Assembly (NCBI GenBank): GCA_004295045.1
Contig: SHND01000071.1
Span: 1 to 64,000, forward strand
Direction: 5' to 3'
Source of the DNA: Chloroflexota bacterium
GTDB taxonomy: Bacteria; Chloroflexota; Anaerolineae; UBA4142; SHND01
Length of the DNA: 64,000 bases
The stretch's first letter is position 1, and each line of letters opens with the position of its first letter. Under the pieces are notes generated by a model that was not told the DNA's origin, did no database searches, and saw only the letters and a program-made list of their open reading frames with translations. A program made the translations under genes and the position numbers. Shown here piece after piece: positions 51,153-60,644 of this stretch.

Positions 51153-51849
51153 CCCCACCCGCCTCAATCGCATCCGCGACAGACTTCTATCGTACCTGTC
51201 CTGGATCGAAGGGTTCAACGTTTTGCTGGCAAAGCGCGTAATTGACTTGACGCTTTGCTTGCTTTTAATCGCACCCGCCCTGTTGGTGATGGCAGTGATC
51301 GCATTCATTCTGTATCTCGATTCCTCGCGTCCAATTCTTTTCGCGCAGGACCGCGCGGGCAGAGGGGGGCGGAAATTTCGCATCTACAAATTCCGTACGC
51401 TCAAGAGAGAATACTGCGATCTGACGGACCGCGAATGCATGAAAGCGTACGTACGCGGGCTGGATATACGCGAGCCGGGCTCGAATGAAAAGCAAATCCA
51501 TAAACCGTTTGACCCTACGCAGGTGACGCGTGTCGGTCGTTTTTTGCGCAGGACGAGTTTGGATGAACTGCCACAGCTTTGGAATGTGCTGCGCGGCGAG
51601 ATGAGTTTGGTGGGTCCGCGTCCAAACGTGATATGGGAAGTGGAAGCTTATTCTTGGTGGCACACGGAGCGTCTGGAAGCGCTGCCCGGCATCACCGGGC
51701 TGGCGCAGGTGCGCGGACGCAGCGGGATTCCGTTTGATCAGATCGCACGCTATGACATTGAATACGTTCGCAAGATCAGTCTGAAACTCGACCTGCAAAT
51801 AATGTGGTGGACGGTTGCTTCGATCTTGAAGGGAACCGGCGCCGGATGA
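51115..51849 (+). CDS. Undecaprenyl-phosphate sugar phosphotransferase (WcaJ/PssY type)
   Basis: 244 aa from ATG 51115 (AAAGGAG upstream), overlapping the previous gene by 38 nt in another frame. Bacterial sugar transferase: one membrane helix (about 28-55), then FAQDRAGRGGRKFRIYKFRT, TRVGRFLRRTSLDELPQLWN, GEMSLVGPRP and LPGITGLAQVRGRSG motifs. It transfers the first sugar phosphate to undecaprenyl phosphate to begin the repeat unit. The short form (one helix) points to the PglC/PssY subtype. Confidence 0.93.
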   Translation: MRTQTLVLKTHVSPTRLNRIRDRLLSYLSWIEGFNVLLAKRVIDLTLCLLLIAPALLVMAVIAFILYLDSSRPILFAQDRAGRGGRKFRIYKFRTLKREYCDLTDRECMKAYVRGLDIREPGSNEKQIHKPFDPTQVTRVGRFLRRTSLDELPQLWNVLRGEMSLVGPRPNVIWEVEAYSWWHTERLEALPGITGLAQVRGRSGIPFDQIARYDIEYVRKISLKLDLQIMWWTVASILKGTGAG

Positions 51850-51855
51850 TGTCCG

Positions 51856-53424
51856 ATGAGTCAACCTGAATCGAGGCGCGCTCCTGCGGCTGTCCAATCT
51901 CCCGGATTGGATCGGAACATTCTCGCCGCCGCTAAAGGTGGCGGGATTGTTTTTGTCGGCAAGGTATTTACCTACGGCAGTCGCTTTCTGATTGCGTTTT
52001 TGCTGGCGCGCTTGCTTGGCGCGGAGGGATATGGCAGTTACAACCTCGCGTTGAGCGCCGCGACGATTGCCGGAGGGTTGGCGTTGGTCGGACTCGACGC
52101 CGCGCTGCTGCGCTATATCGCGTTGTGGCGAAGCCGGAGTGACGACGCAGGCGTGTGGGGCGCTCTTCAAGTCGGACTGGTGGTGACGACGGTGTTGAGC
52201 GTGTTGATTGGCACCGCGCTCTTTGCGCTTTCGTATTGGATTGCTGCCACAGTCTTTCACGACATACGTCTGGCGCCCTATTTGCAATTGAGCGCGGTGA
52301 TTGTTCCACTGCTGACGCTCAGCAATATCCTCGCCGGCGCGACACGCGGTTTCAAGAACTTTCATCACTTTGTTATCGCGCAATACTTTGTTCAGCCGCT
52401 GGTGCGTGTCATCCTGATTGTTTCGTTTGTGTTGATCGGATTGGGGATAGAACAGGCAATTCTTATCTATGGCATTGCCGACCTCTCTGCCTCGCTCCTG
52501 CTCCTTTACTTTTTGAATAAAGAATTCTCTCTGCGGCGTCCTTTGAAAAGTGGGCGACGCGAGGTGCGCGCACTGCTCAGTTTTTCAGTACCAATCTGGC
52601 TTTCTGACTCGATGCTGACTTTCCGCAACAGCATTCAGATAGTGCTGCTCGGCTCGCTTGCTACGGTGACGACAGTCGGCATTTTTGCTGTGGCAAGCCA
52701 ACTCAATCTCGTGGCTGACCTCGTGCAGAGCTCGGTCACCACTGCGGTGAAACCGATCATCGTAGAAGTACACGATCAAGGCAAGCGCATGGATTTGGCG
52801 AGTTTGTATCAAACCGTTAGCAAGTGGATGTTTGCATTCAACCTGCCGATATTTCTGATCGTTGTGCTCTTTCCAACTCAAATCCTGTCGCTATTTGGCA
52901 AGAGCTTTACCCTTGGAGCAGAGGCATTGACAATTTTGGCATGGGCGAGTCTGGTGGATGCTGCGACAGGCATGTGCGGCGCGGTGCTGGATTACAGCGG
53001 CTATGCAAAACTCAAACTCTTTAACTCGGTCTTGCGGCTGGCGCTTTCGATCTCGCTCAATCTATGGTTGATCCCCATCTGGGGAATGGTTGGCGCAGCT
53101 GTCGCAGTGCTTGTTAGCGAGTTGGTAGTAAACCTGCTGCGGGTGGGTCAAGTATATTATCTGCTGCGCATTCTGCCTTACAACTTGAGCTCGCTCATCC
53201 CGGTGTTAGCTGGAATTGTGGCGTTGGTCATGACCTTGATCATCGGGCAGGTCTTGGCTCTGGACTATATCGTGGAAATGATAGTGCAGTGCCTCGCGTT
53301 ACTTGTCGTCTACACCGCGTTGTTGTGGAAATTTGGACTCGCGGACCAAGACCAAATCATCCTGTCGCACATCGGACGACGGGCGCGCAAACGCGTCGGA
53401 CGATTCGTGCCGGGACTAACGTGA
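51856..53424 (+). CDS. Wzx-type oligosaccharide flippase
   Basis: 522 aa with about 12-14 transmembrane helices of the MOP/polysaccharide transporter family (GSRFLIAFLLARLLGAEGYGSYNLAL at the start is typical). It would move the lipid-linked repeat unit across the membrane. ATG 51856, 6 nt after the preceding stop. Next gene begins within 3 nt of its stop. Confidence 0.92.
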   Translation: MSQPESRRAPAAVQSPGLDRNILAAAKGGGIVFVGKVFTYGSRFLIAFLLARLLGAEGYGSYNLALSAATIAGGLALVGLDAALLRYIALWRSRSDDAGVWGALQVGLVVTTVLSVLIGTALFALSYWIAATVFHDIRLAPYLQLSAVIVPLLTLSNILAGATRGFKNFHHFVIAQYFVQPLVRVILIVSFVLIGLGIEQAILIYGIADLSASLLLLYFLNKEFSLRRPLKSGRREVRALLSFSVPIWLSDSMLTFRNSIQIVLLGSLATVTTVGIFAVASQLNLVADLVQSSVTTAVKPIIVEVHDQGKRMDLASLYQTVSKWMFAFNLPIFLIVVLFPTQILSLFGKSFTLGAEALTILAWASLVDAATGMCGAVLDYSGYAKLKLFNSVLRLALSISLNLWLIPIWGMVGAAVAVLVSELVVNLLRVGQVYYLLRILPYNLSSLIPVLAGIVALVMTLIIGQVLALDYIVEMIVQCLALLVVYTALLWKFGLADQDQIILSHIGRRARKRVGRFVPGLT

Positions 53425-53426
53425 CC

Positions 53427-54155
53427 ATGATTATCAGTCACCGCTTCAAGTATCTCTTTGTCCAATTGCCGCGTACGGGTTCGACTGCGGTCGCCGACGA
53501 GCTGTACGAAAATTATGAGGGCGAGCGAATTCTGAACAAGCACAGCACGTACCAAGATTTTTTGAAGCAAGCAGCGGCAGAAGAAAAAACGTATTTCGTT
53601 TTCTCCAGCATCCGCAATCCACTCGACGATGCGGTGAGCCACTATTTCAAATGCAAGAATGACCACAAAGGGAATTTTACTGTTCCAAAGCGCGTGGCGC
53701 GGCGCAAAGGCATCGTGAATCACATGGACAATGAAATTTACAGATACTTGAAAAAAACCAACGCGGATTTTCCGACCTTTTTCTTGAAATTTTACAGGAC
53801 GCCCTACAACAACTGGGCGGACCTTGCACATCGCAAGTTTGATTACGTCATTCGTTTTGAAAATCTGGTGGAGGATTTTGCAACGGTTTTGAAAATGCTG
53901 AACATTGAGCCGAAACGCCCCCTGCCGCTTGTCAATCTCACAGCGCGCCGTACGCGTTCCTACGTTTCGTACTATAGCACGCGAGAAGCGATTGCGCGTG
54001 CCAATTGGGTGTTCGGTCCGTTCATGCGGGAATGGGGCTATGAATTTCCGCGCGAGTGGGGTGACATGCGCGTCACATGGTGGAACCAGCTTGAATACGA
54101 TTTTCTAAATGTGTTCCGCACGATGTATTGGAAATATCTACGATACCGAATTTGA
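53427..54155 (+). CDS. Sulfotransferase family 2-type protein
   Basis: 242 aa from ATG 53427 (a GTG at 53421 overlapping the wzx stop is possible). PAPS-binding 5'-loop at the start (VQLPRTGSTAVADELYENY, about 12-31) and a 3'-phosphate-binding SSIRNPLDDAVSHYF (about 56-70). The family transfers sulfate from PAPS to sugars or other acceptors. Located inside the polysaccharide operon, so the acceptor is probably the exopolysaccharide or its lipid-linked unit. Confidence 0.85.
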   Translation: MIISHRFKYLFVQLPRTGSTAVADELYENYEGERILNKHSTYQDFLKQAAAEEKTYFVFSSIRNPLDDAVSHYFKCKNDHKGNFTVPKRVARRKGIVNHMDNEIYRYLKKTNADFPTFFLKFYRTPYNNWADLAHRKFDYVIRFENLVEDFATVLKMLNIEPKRPLPLVNLTARRTRSYVSYYSTREAIARANWVFGPFMREWGYEFPREWGDMRVTWWNQLEYDFLNVFRTMYWKYLRYRI

Positions 54156-54165
54156 GGTTCTGAAA

Positions 54166-55845
54166 ATGACAGCATCAAACCGCGTACTAGTCATTGGATT
54201 GGACGGCGCGACATGGGACGTGCTCGATCGCTGGGTGCGCGACCAGACGATGCCGAATCTCGCGCGTCTGCGGCGTCAAGGCGCGTGGGGCGTGTTGCGC
54301 TCGACTATTCCGCCAATCACCGCGGCGGCGTGGAGCACCTTTATGACCGGCAAGCGCCCCGCCAAACATGGCGTGTATCACTTTATCAAATTGTTTGATG
54401 AAAATGCGCAGAGTGAAGTGTCTGAACTTGTCAGCTCGCGCAGCATCAAAGCGCCCGCGCTGTGGGACATCCTCGGACATCACGACCGCCAAGTCGTCCT
54501 CGTCAATATTCCGCTGACGTACCCGCCGCGTCAAGTCAACGGCGTCATGGTCACGGGTTTGCTCACGCCGCGCAGCGCCCCTGTGTTCACTTATCCGCCG
54601 GAACTTTCCCAGCAAATTGCGAATTACAAGTTCGACTTGGATCGTTTTGCAGATAAAACGCCGTTCGTTGACGAAATTGGAGGCGAGATTATCGCCCCCA
54701 CGCTCAACCTTGTGAACGAGTTTCGGGAAATGCTGGAGATGCGAAGGCGCGTGACATTGTCGCTGATGCAGTCAGAACTATGGGATTTTTTCATGATTGT
54801 GTTCATCGGCACTGACCGCATGGGGCACTATTTGTGGGACTATCAGGCAGGGACGGCAGGAAGCGATCCCGCTTCGCAAGCGATCTCACGCGCCGTGCGC
54901 GAATATTACATGCGCCTCGACGAAATCATTGGTGAATTGGTTCAAGAGGCGGGCGACGATGTAACGACGCTGCTCATGTCAGATCACGGCATGGGTCCCA
55001 AGCACACCAAGCGGTTGCACGTCAACAACTGGCTCTGCGACAAGGGCTGGCTCGTTGCCAAGTCCGCTCCCGGCACGATCTCAAACCCGGACCGCTGGCT
55101 CACACGCCTTGGACTGCCGCGCGACAAAGTTGGGCGATTTGTGAGGCACATGCCGGGTGTTGCAAAAAGCAAACTGATGAAAAAAGCAACAGAGGCGTCC
55201 GCCGCACAAGTGGACACACAAAACTCGGTTGCCCACGCCATCCCGATGTTCAATCATATCTTTGGCATTCGGGTCAACGCTGCACTTGATGCGCGCGCCC
55301 GTTCGATGGCAGAGATCACGCGCGGACTGTGCGAGCTTAGAGATCCGTTTAGCGGCAAGATGATTGTCGAACAAGTCGTGCGCGGCGCGGACTATTATCA
55401 AGGACCTTATGCGACGAATATTCCTGATTTAATCGTGATGCTGAATCCCGATTACGGCGCGAGTTTCCGTCTCGGACGCTACAGTTCACTCGTTACTGAA
55501 TTACAAGTACACACGCAGCTAGGCAAACATCGCATGGAAGGCATCTTTGTCGCGAATGGTCGCGGTATTAAAGCCATCGCTGGACCACTGCCCGATCTTG
55601 ACATCGAAGATATAGCGCCCACGACGCTGCACTTGATGGGATTGCCTGTGCCTACCGACATGGATGGACGAGTCTTGACCGAAGTGATGACACCAGATTT
55701 TGCCGCGTCGCATCCCGTACTGTGTGGCGAACCACTGGGATTTTGGCAGGAGAATGGAGATGCCGCTTTCGCCGATGAGGTCATGTCGCAACAAGACGAA
55801 GAAGAAATTCGCGAACGTCTCGCCGCGCTGGGATATTTGGAATAA
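54166..55845 (+). CDS. Alkaline-phosphatase-superfamily phosphodiesterase/pyrophosphatase
   Basis: 559 aa from ATG 54166 (GAGG upstream). The type I phosphodiesterase/nucleotide pyrophosphatase fold: Asp13 (VIGLDGATWD), the nucleophile Thr52 in PPITAAAWSTFMTG, GTDRMGHYLWDY and metal ligands SDHGMGP. No signal peptide or membrane helix is visible. Genes of this family are common in Chloroflexota polysaccharide clusters, with unknown substrate. Confidence 0.88.
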   Translation: MTASNRVLVIGLDGATWDVLDRWVRDQTMPNLARLRRQGAWGVLRSTIPPITAAAWSTFMTGKRPAKHGVYHFIKLFDENAQSEVSELVSSRSIKAPALWDILGHHDRQVVLVNIPLTYPPRQVNGVMVTGLLTPRSAPVFTYPPELSQQIANYKFDLDRFADKTPFVDEIGGEIIAPTLNLVNEFREMLEMRRRVTLSLMQSELWDFFMIVFIGTDRMGHYLWDYQAGTAGSDPASQAISRAVREYYMRLDEIIGELVQEAGDDVTTLLMSDHGMGPKHTKRLHVNNWLCDKGWLVAKSAPGTISNPDRWLTRLGLPRDKVGRFVRHMPGVAKSKLMKKATEASAAQVDTQNSVAHAIPMFNHIFGIRVNAALDARARSMAEITRGLCELRDPFSGKMIVEQVVRGADYYQGPYATNIPDLIVMLNPDYGASFRLGRYSSLVTELQVHTQLGKHRMEGIFVANGRGIKAIAGPLPDLDIEDIAPTTLHLMGLPVPTDMDGRVLTEVMTPDFAASHPVLCGEPLGFWQENGDAAFADEVMSQQDEEEIRERLAALGYLE

Positions 55846-55847
55846 AT

Positions 55848-56882
55848 ATGGGGACAAAGGGGCGCGAAGCGCAACTACAGCGCACTGATTACAGTCCGAC
55901 CGCGCAAGCGCTGCAAAATTCATCAAGTCGGGACTTGGGAATGCATGCTGTCGAGTCCAATCCAAAGGCGCGGCGTTCTTTTGTGGCGATTGAAACGTCG
56001 TCCTATTCGGGTGCGACACTGCTCGCGTTCTTGTTGTCCGCACATCCCGAGATCGTCAGTATCGGTGAAATGAATGGGGTGATTCCAACAGAAGACATCG
56101 AGACGTACATGTGCTCGTGTGGCAAACGCATTCGCGTCTGCGAATTTTGGCAGACGGTACGTTGTGCGATGGAGCAGCGCGGTTTCACCTTTGACGTGGT
56201 GCATTTTGATACAGAGTTTGTGATGGGAGGTCCGCATTTGGCGCAGAAACTGCGCGCTGGCTCCTTTCGCAGCGCCAAGGTCGACGCGTTACGCGATCAT
56301 TTTTTTCTAACCTTGCCCGGCGCGCGTACGCGCTTGAAAAGACAGATTGCGCGAAACATTGCCTTTATAGACGCCGTCTTGGAGGTCACGAATAAGCGTG
56401 TGTTTGTGGATACGTCCAAGAACCACTTGCGTGCCAAGCACCTGGCAAAATATGGTGCGCTGGATGTGCGCGCGATTCATCTGGTTCGAGACCCGCGCGG
56501 GGTGTTCGCGTCGCGGCTGCGGCGCAGCGCGAACTTGGATGCGCGCGACGCGGCGCGGCAGTGGGTTCGTTTACACGAACGTCTTGAGCGAATGTTCAAC
56601 ACCTTGCCCACCATGCAGGTGACGCGTGTGCGCTATGAGGATGTGTGCCGCGCACCGAAAGAGATGTTGGCACAGCTCTGTGAGTTCTGCGGAGTGGAGG
56701 GGGATTTGCACAGTAGTGATTTGCGAGGGTTGCAGCATCACATTGTCGGTAATCCAATGCGTCTTACAAACTATGCTGAAATTCAGTTTGACGAAAGTTG
56801 GCGCACCCGGCTGACGCGTGCGCAAATGGATCAGATTATGCGCGTAGCGGGGGGTCTAGCTGCGCGCTATGGGTACTTGTAA
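55848..56882 (+). CDS. Sulfotransferase
   Basis: 344 aa from ATG 55848; the first about 35 residues show no homology and Met36 (ATG 55953-like) is an alternative start. The PAPS 5'-loop reads ETSSYSGATLLAFLLSAHPEI and the 3'-loop HLVRDPRGVFASRL. Between them a Cys-containing insert (YMCSCGKRIRVCEFW) matches a sub-group of bacterial carbohydrate sulfotransferases. Second sulfotransferase of the operon. Its stop overlaps the next start (TAATG). Confidence 0.85.
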   Translation: MGTKGREAQLQRTDYSPTAQALQNSSSRDLGMHAVESNPKARRSFVAIETSSYSGATLLAFLLSAHPEIVSIGEMNGVIPTEDIETYMCSCGKRIRVCEFWQTVRCAMEQRGFTFDVVHFDTEFVMGGPHLAQKLRAGSFRSAKVDALRDHFFLTLPGARTRLKRQIARNIAFIDAVLEVTNKRVFVDTSKNHLRAKHLAKYGALDVRAIHLVRDPRGVFASRLRRSANLDARDAARQWVRLHERLERMFNTLPTMQVTRVRYEDVCRAPKEMLAQLCEFCGVEGDLHSSDLRGLQHHIVGNPMRLTNYAEIQFDESWRTRLTRAQMDQIMRVAGGLAARYGYL

Positions 56883-58390
56883 TGGTTTCGAAACTCAACG
56901 GGATGCGCGCTTCAGTATTTCGCCAGCACGCTCCGCGCGCTCGAGCAGAGGATGACACGCGGAAAGTGCAGTATGCCGCTCTCTTGGTGGGCTTGGCGCT
57001 TGGTGGGGTGATCGCGTGGCTTTGCGCAACGGGTCGTCCACTGTTGGTTATTCCGGTTATCGTCGCCGTGCCGGCGATGATCGCGTTTTTGCGGTATCCG
57101 TTCGCTGGCGTGTTGGTATGGCTCGCCGTTTATCCGTTTCTTGTCAAAAATCCGACCAGCGTCGGTTTCTATGCGCACTGGACGCTGTACCGGTTGATGA
57201 TTCCGGCGATGCTGTGGCTCGTGCTGATGTCAATCTGGGCAAAACTGCGCTCGCCGCCGCGAACCAAGTTCGGTGTGCCGGAATGGGTGATGTTGTTGTT
57301 CTTGGTGTGGACGGTGGGCAATGCGCTTGTTCTGAGCCGTGATCTGGAAGAGGCATTCATACGGCTTTATGACCGCGTCTTTGTCCCATTTTGCATGTAT
57401 TGGTTGATCCGGTTGCTCGAGCCGACGCCGCGCGATGTAAAGCGTCTCGTTACCTTGGCATTCGGTATCGTGCTTGTCCAATCTATCGTCGGTCTCGCGG
57501 CGTGGTTCGCACCGCAATTTGTGCCGCCGGAATGGCTCGGCGCTGCCGGTGTGCGCACCGTCGGCACCATCGGGAATCCGGCAGCATATTCGGTGACGTT
57601 AATTTTTTTCGGACTGTTGCTATTTCAATACGCGTTGTCAAACCCATCGCTCTGGATTCGTCTCTTGTACCTATCTACCTTTGCGCTCGCGCTCTTTTGC
57701 GTTTTCTTTACTTTTTCTCGCGGCAGCTGGTTCGCGGGCGTGCTGGTCTGTTTGGGCTTGCTGTTCGTTTATCCCAAAGTGATTTTTCGCGGGGCATTCT
57801 TGTTCGCGCTGGTCGTCCTCTTGCTAAGTACATCCGTCCTGACAGGCGCGTTTGCATTTGCGATGGAACGGCTCAATACCGAACACACTGCCGAGAGTCG
57901 CATCATCACCAATGCAGCGTCGCTGCGAATGATCAACGCGCAGCCGTGGCTTGGTTGGGGCTATGAAAACTATGACCTGTACAACGCGCAATTCAAACAA
58001 AATGTGGGGGACATCAGCGGAGTCGATAACATCAATACGTCACACAATACCTATCTCACGATTGCGGCGGAGCTGGGCATCCCCGCGCTTGTGCTGTATT
58101 TGATTCCAACTCTGTGGTGGTTGATGCAAAGTATTGCCGCGTGGTCGCGTCTGCCGCGCAGCGGCTTTTGGAGTCGGTCCCTGCTCGTGTTGTTGTGGCT
58201 CGTGCTGCTCGCCGAATTTACCGTAAGCAATTTTATGGACATGATTCGTTATAACCTCTTTGGCACGGTGCTTTGGTGGATGGCATTGGGCTTGATCGCC
58301 ATTATGGTAACAACGGAGGTTGGTGAGAAAGATAACGCTGCGAATCGGCTTGAACCCCGACCTGTTGAGATGGGAGAATCGGTTAGATGA
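56882..58390 (+). CDS. O-antigen ligase / polymerase family protein (Wzy-like)
   Basis: 502 aa from ATG 56882, overlapping the preceding stop by one base. About 11-12 transmembrane helices and the large Wzy_C-type loop with FFTFSRGSWFAGVLVCLGLL, NAQPWLGWGYENYDLYN and NTSHNTYLTIAAELGIPAL motifs, which define the O-antigen ligase family. Polymerises repeat units or ligates the chain. A 4-nt overlap (ATGA) leads to the sulfatase-like gene. Confidence 0.9.
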   Translation: MVSKLNGMRASVFRQHAPRARAEDDTRKVQYAALLVGLALGGVIAWLCATGRPLLVIPVIVAVPAMIAFLRYPFAGVLVWLAVYPFLVKNPTSVGFYAHWTLYRLMIPAMLWLVLMSIWAKLRSPPRTKFGVPEWVMLLFLVWTVGNALVLSRDLEEAFIRLYDRVFVPFCMYWLIRLLEPTPRDVKRLVTLAFGIVLVQSIVGLAAWFAPQFVPPEWLGAAGVRTVGTIGNPAAYSVTLIFFGLLLFQYALSNPSLWIRLLYLSTFALALFCVFFTFSRGSWFAGVLVCLGLLFVYPKVIFRGAFLFALVVLLLSTSVLTGAFAFAMERLNTEHTAESRIITNAASLRMINAQPWLGWGYENYDLYNAQFKQNVGDISGVDNINTSHNTYLTIAAELGIPALVLYLIPTLWWLMQSIAAWSRLPRSGFWSRSLLVLLWLVLLAEFTVSNFMDMIRYNLFGTVLWWMALGLIAIMVTTEVGEKDNAANRLEPRPVEMGESVR

Positions 58391-59793
58391 AATTTTCGAT
58401 TGCGCCACAGAGCTCCAAGGTTCGCCCGGATGCGCGACATCCGAATATTTTGTTTGTCGTCATGGACGCGACGCGCGCGCAAAACCTTTCGGTGTACGGT
58501 TACCCGCGCCGCACGACGCCGCATCTGGAGTCGTTCTCCGAACAATGCGTCGTGTACGAAAGCGCGATTGCGACGAGCTGTTGGAGTTTGCCCTGCCATG
58601 CTTCGCTCTTTACGGGCTTGTACCCATCCACGCACGGCGCGGATGACCAGCATCAGTTTCTCGATGCCGAGCATCCCATTATTGGGGAACTCTTGTCGAA
58701 TTTTCACGGCTATCGCACTTTCGCCTTTTGTACCAAGCGCGATGTGAGCCCGGTGACGGGCATGAATCGCGGGTTCCAATATTTCAATCCCGAAAGCAAC
58801 GGACGCCCCTTCAAGAACGTGTTTCGCAAACTGGACAATGGCGTCGCGAAAGTTTTAGGGACGCGCGACAATGGCTTGCGCGACATCAACCATCAACTCT
58901 ATCAGCTGCTGCCGCAGCTCAAAGCGAACGATGAACCATTCTTTCTCTTTGTCTCTACTGTAGAAGCGCACATTCCGTATCGTCCGCCGAAAAAATTCAA
59001 CCGCTTTCTACCTGATGGGATTTCACCACAGCGCGCCGCCCGCGTCAATATGGACCGCTGGAAATACATGGTGGGCAGAGTGGATATGTATCCGCAGGAT
59101 TTTGAGATTTTGCGCGCGCTGTACGATGCGGGGATTGCTTACACCGACGCGCGGCTCGAAGAGTTGTTCGGTTGGCTGCGGGAATTGGGACTCCTTGACG
59201 ACATGCTCGTGATTATTACGGGCGATCACGGTGAAAATCTTGGCGAGCATAACTTGATGGCACATGGTTATTGTTTGTACGACACGGTGCTGCGCGTTCC
59301 GCTCATCATTCATTTTCCCAAAGGCGTGACGCCGCCGGGACGCGTAACAGAGCAGGTACAAGCGGTGGATGTGCTGCCAACGATTTTGACACTGCTAGGC
59401 GATGACACACGGGCAATGTATCCGTACTTGCAGGGAAACGATTTATTGTCGGCGGCGCGTCGTCCGTTTGCCGTCGCTGAACAAGCTAACCCGGACTTGG
59501 CTATTTTTCATAGGCGCTTCCCGGATGACGACGTGTCACGTTACGACCGTTCCTTGCGGATGATTCGCACCGAGTGCCACAAGTATATTTGGGCGTCGGA
59601 TGGACGGCACGAACTGTATGACCTGCGCGACGACCCCGGCGAGACGCGTAATTTAATCCGCAGAGAGCCAGAGCTTGCCGTGCAGTTGGACCGTCGCCTA
59701 AAAGAGTGGCTCGCGCAGCACGAACGCGATGCGGCACCGTACGCCTATGCGCCAGCAACCCTCAGCACTTCCAAGGAGCGAGCGCAAGTATGA
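58387..59793 (+). CDS. Sulfatase-like hydrolase with non-canonical active site
   Basis: 468 aa. Sulfatase fold of the alkaline-phosphatase superfamily: HPNILFVVMDATRAQNLSVYGYPRRTTP, DGRHELYDLRDDPGETRNL and ITGDHGENLGEHN. The catalytic signature CxPSRxxLxTG appears as SLPCHASLFTG (67-77): Ser67 at the formylglycine position, Cys for Ser, and His71 for the invariant Arg. No signal peptide is seen. It may be a phosphoglycan transferase/hydrolase and not a true sulfatase. Start overlaps the preceding stop by 4 nt (ATGA). Confidence 0.85.
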   Translation: MKFSIAPQSSKVRPDARHPNILFVVMDATRAQNLSVYGYPRRTTPHLESFSEQCVVYESAIATSCWSLPCHASLFTGLYPSTHGADDQHQFLDAEHPIIGELLSNFHGYRTFAFCTKRDVSPVTGMNRGFQYFNPESNGRPFKNVFRKLDNGVAKVLGTRDNGLRDINHQLYQLLPQLKANDEPFFLFVSTVEAHIPYRPPKKFNRFLPDGISPQRAARVNMDRWKYMVGRVDMYPQDFEILRALYDAGIAYTDARLEELFGWLRELGLLDDMLVIITGDHGENLGEHNLMAHGYCLYDTVLRVPLIIHFPKGVTPPGRVTEQVQAVDVLPTILTLLGDDTRAMYPYLQGNDLLSAARRPFAVAEQANPDLAIFHRRFPDDDVSRYDRSLRMIRTECHKYIWASDGRHELYDLRDDPGETRNLIRREPELAVQLDRRLKEWLAQHERDAAPYAYAPATLSTSKERAQV

Positions 59794-60614
59794 CTCTGCT
59801 GCAACCATTCCAGACGCTGCGCCGCTGGAAAAGGTTTGGGATGGCGCTGAATACGGCGCAGCGCGCGTCGGGCGTCGGCAATTATTGGTATTGGATGCAA
59901 GTTCCGGCGCTCGCCGATGGTATTCCGATTGCGGATTTGGTGTGTCCGCTTCGCTATGACGTTTATGTGCGCCGCGATTTTTTTTCGTTCTATGCCGCAC
60001 ACCGCGAACTCTATCGCGACGATCCCCGGACGTTCGTCGCGCGGGTCAGAGAGACGCCGTACTATGTTTGGTACATGGATTCGGAAGCGGTGCGCTGTAA
60101 TCCGCACTTGCGTGGGAATCGGGTCGCGTTGGAGGATGCGTTTGTGGAACGGGTGCGCCGCGCGGTGAACTTGTACAAAGATGTGATGGCAAATGGGTTT
60201 TCGCCCAAGCACCCAATCATTTTGAAAACAGCAGAGCTGATATTGCCACCGACGACCGATCGCGGCGGCTCACCGACGGGTAAATTTATTTCCGGTAAAT
60301 ATTTTCTCGCCGATGGATGTCATCGCCTCGCGTTATTGATGGAATTGGGTTACCGCTTTCTGCCCCCCGAGTTCTTTCGGGTCAAGTGTTTCAAGGAATT
60401 TAGTCCATTTGACAGTACGAGCTTGCTCACGCGTGCGCTGGCGCTCGATGAAGCAACGTACGTGCGCTTTCTCTCGACGCGGTATTGTGCGCCGCTTTCG
60501 TTCACACAGGTCGAGCCCTTTCTGAACCATGTCAGAGTTCACAACCCGGGTCTTTTGAACGAAGTAGTATCGGCGCTCAGTGTGGATGGATTTCAGGTGG
60601 GTCGTTCGCAGTAA
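59790..60614 (+). CDS. DGCHR-motif (ParB-like fold) protein of the polysaccharide cluster, unknown function
   Basis: 274 aa from ATG 59790, overlapping the sulfatase stop by 4 nt; CAAGGAG upstream. The central SGKYFLADGCHRLALLMELGY segment (about 168-188) has the DGxHR core of ParB/sulfiredoxin-like nucleotide-binding proteins. The N-terminal 140 residues are Tyr/Arg-rich (YYVWYMDSEAVRCN). No membrane helix. Such proteins in glycan clusters have been suggested to be kinases, but nothing here proves it. Confidence 0.6.
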   Translation: MTLLQPFQTLRRWKRFGMALNTAQRASGVGNYWYWMQVPALADGIPIADLVCPLRYDVYVRRDFFSFYAAHRELYRDDPRTFVARVRETPYYVWYMDSEAVRCNPHLRGNRVALEDAFVERVRRAVNLYKDVMANGFSPKHPIILKTAELILPPTTDRGGSPTGKFISGKYFLADGCHRLALLMELGYRFLPPEFFRVKCFKEFSPFDSTSLLTRALALDEATYVRFLSTRYCAPLSFTQVEPFLNHVRVHNPGLLNEVVSALSVDGFQVGRSQ

Positions 60615-60644
60615 AACGGGAATAACGAATCAGAGAACATCCTC

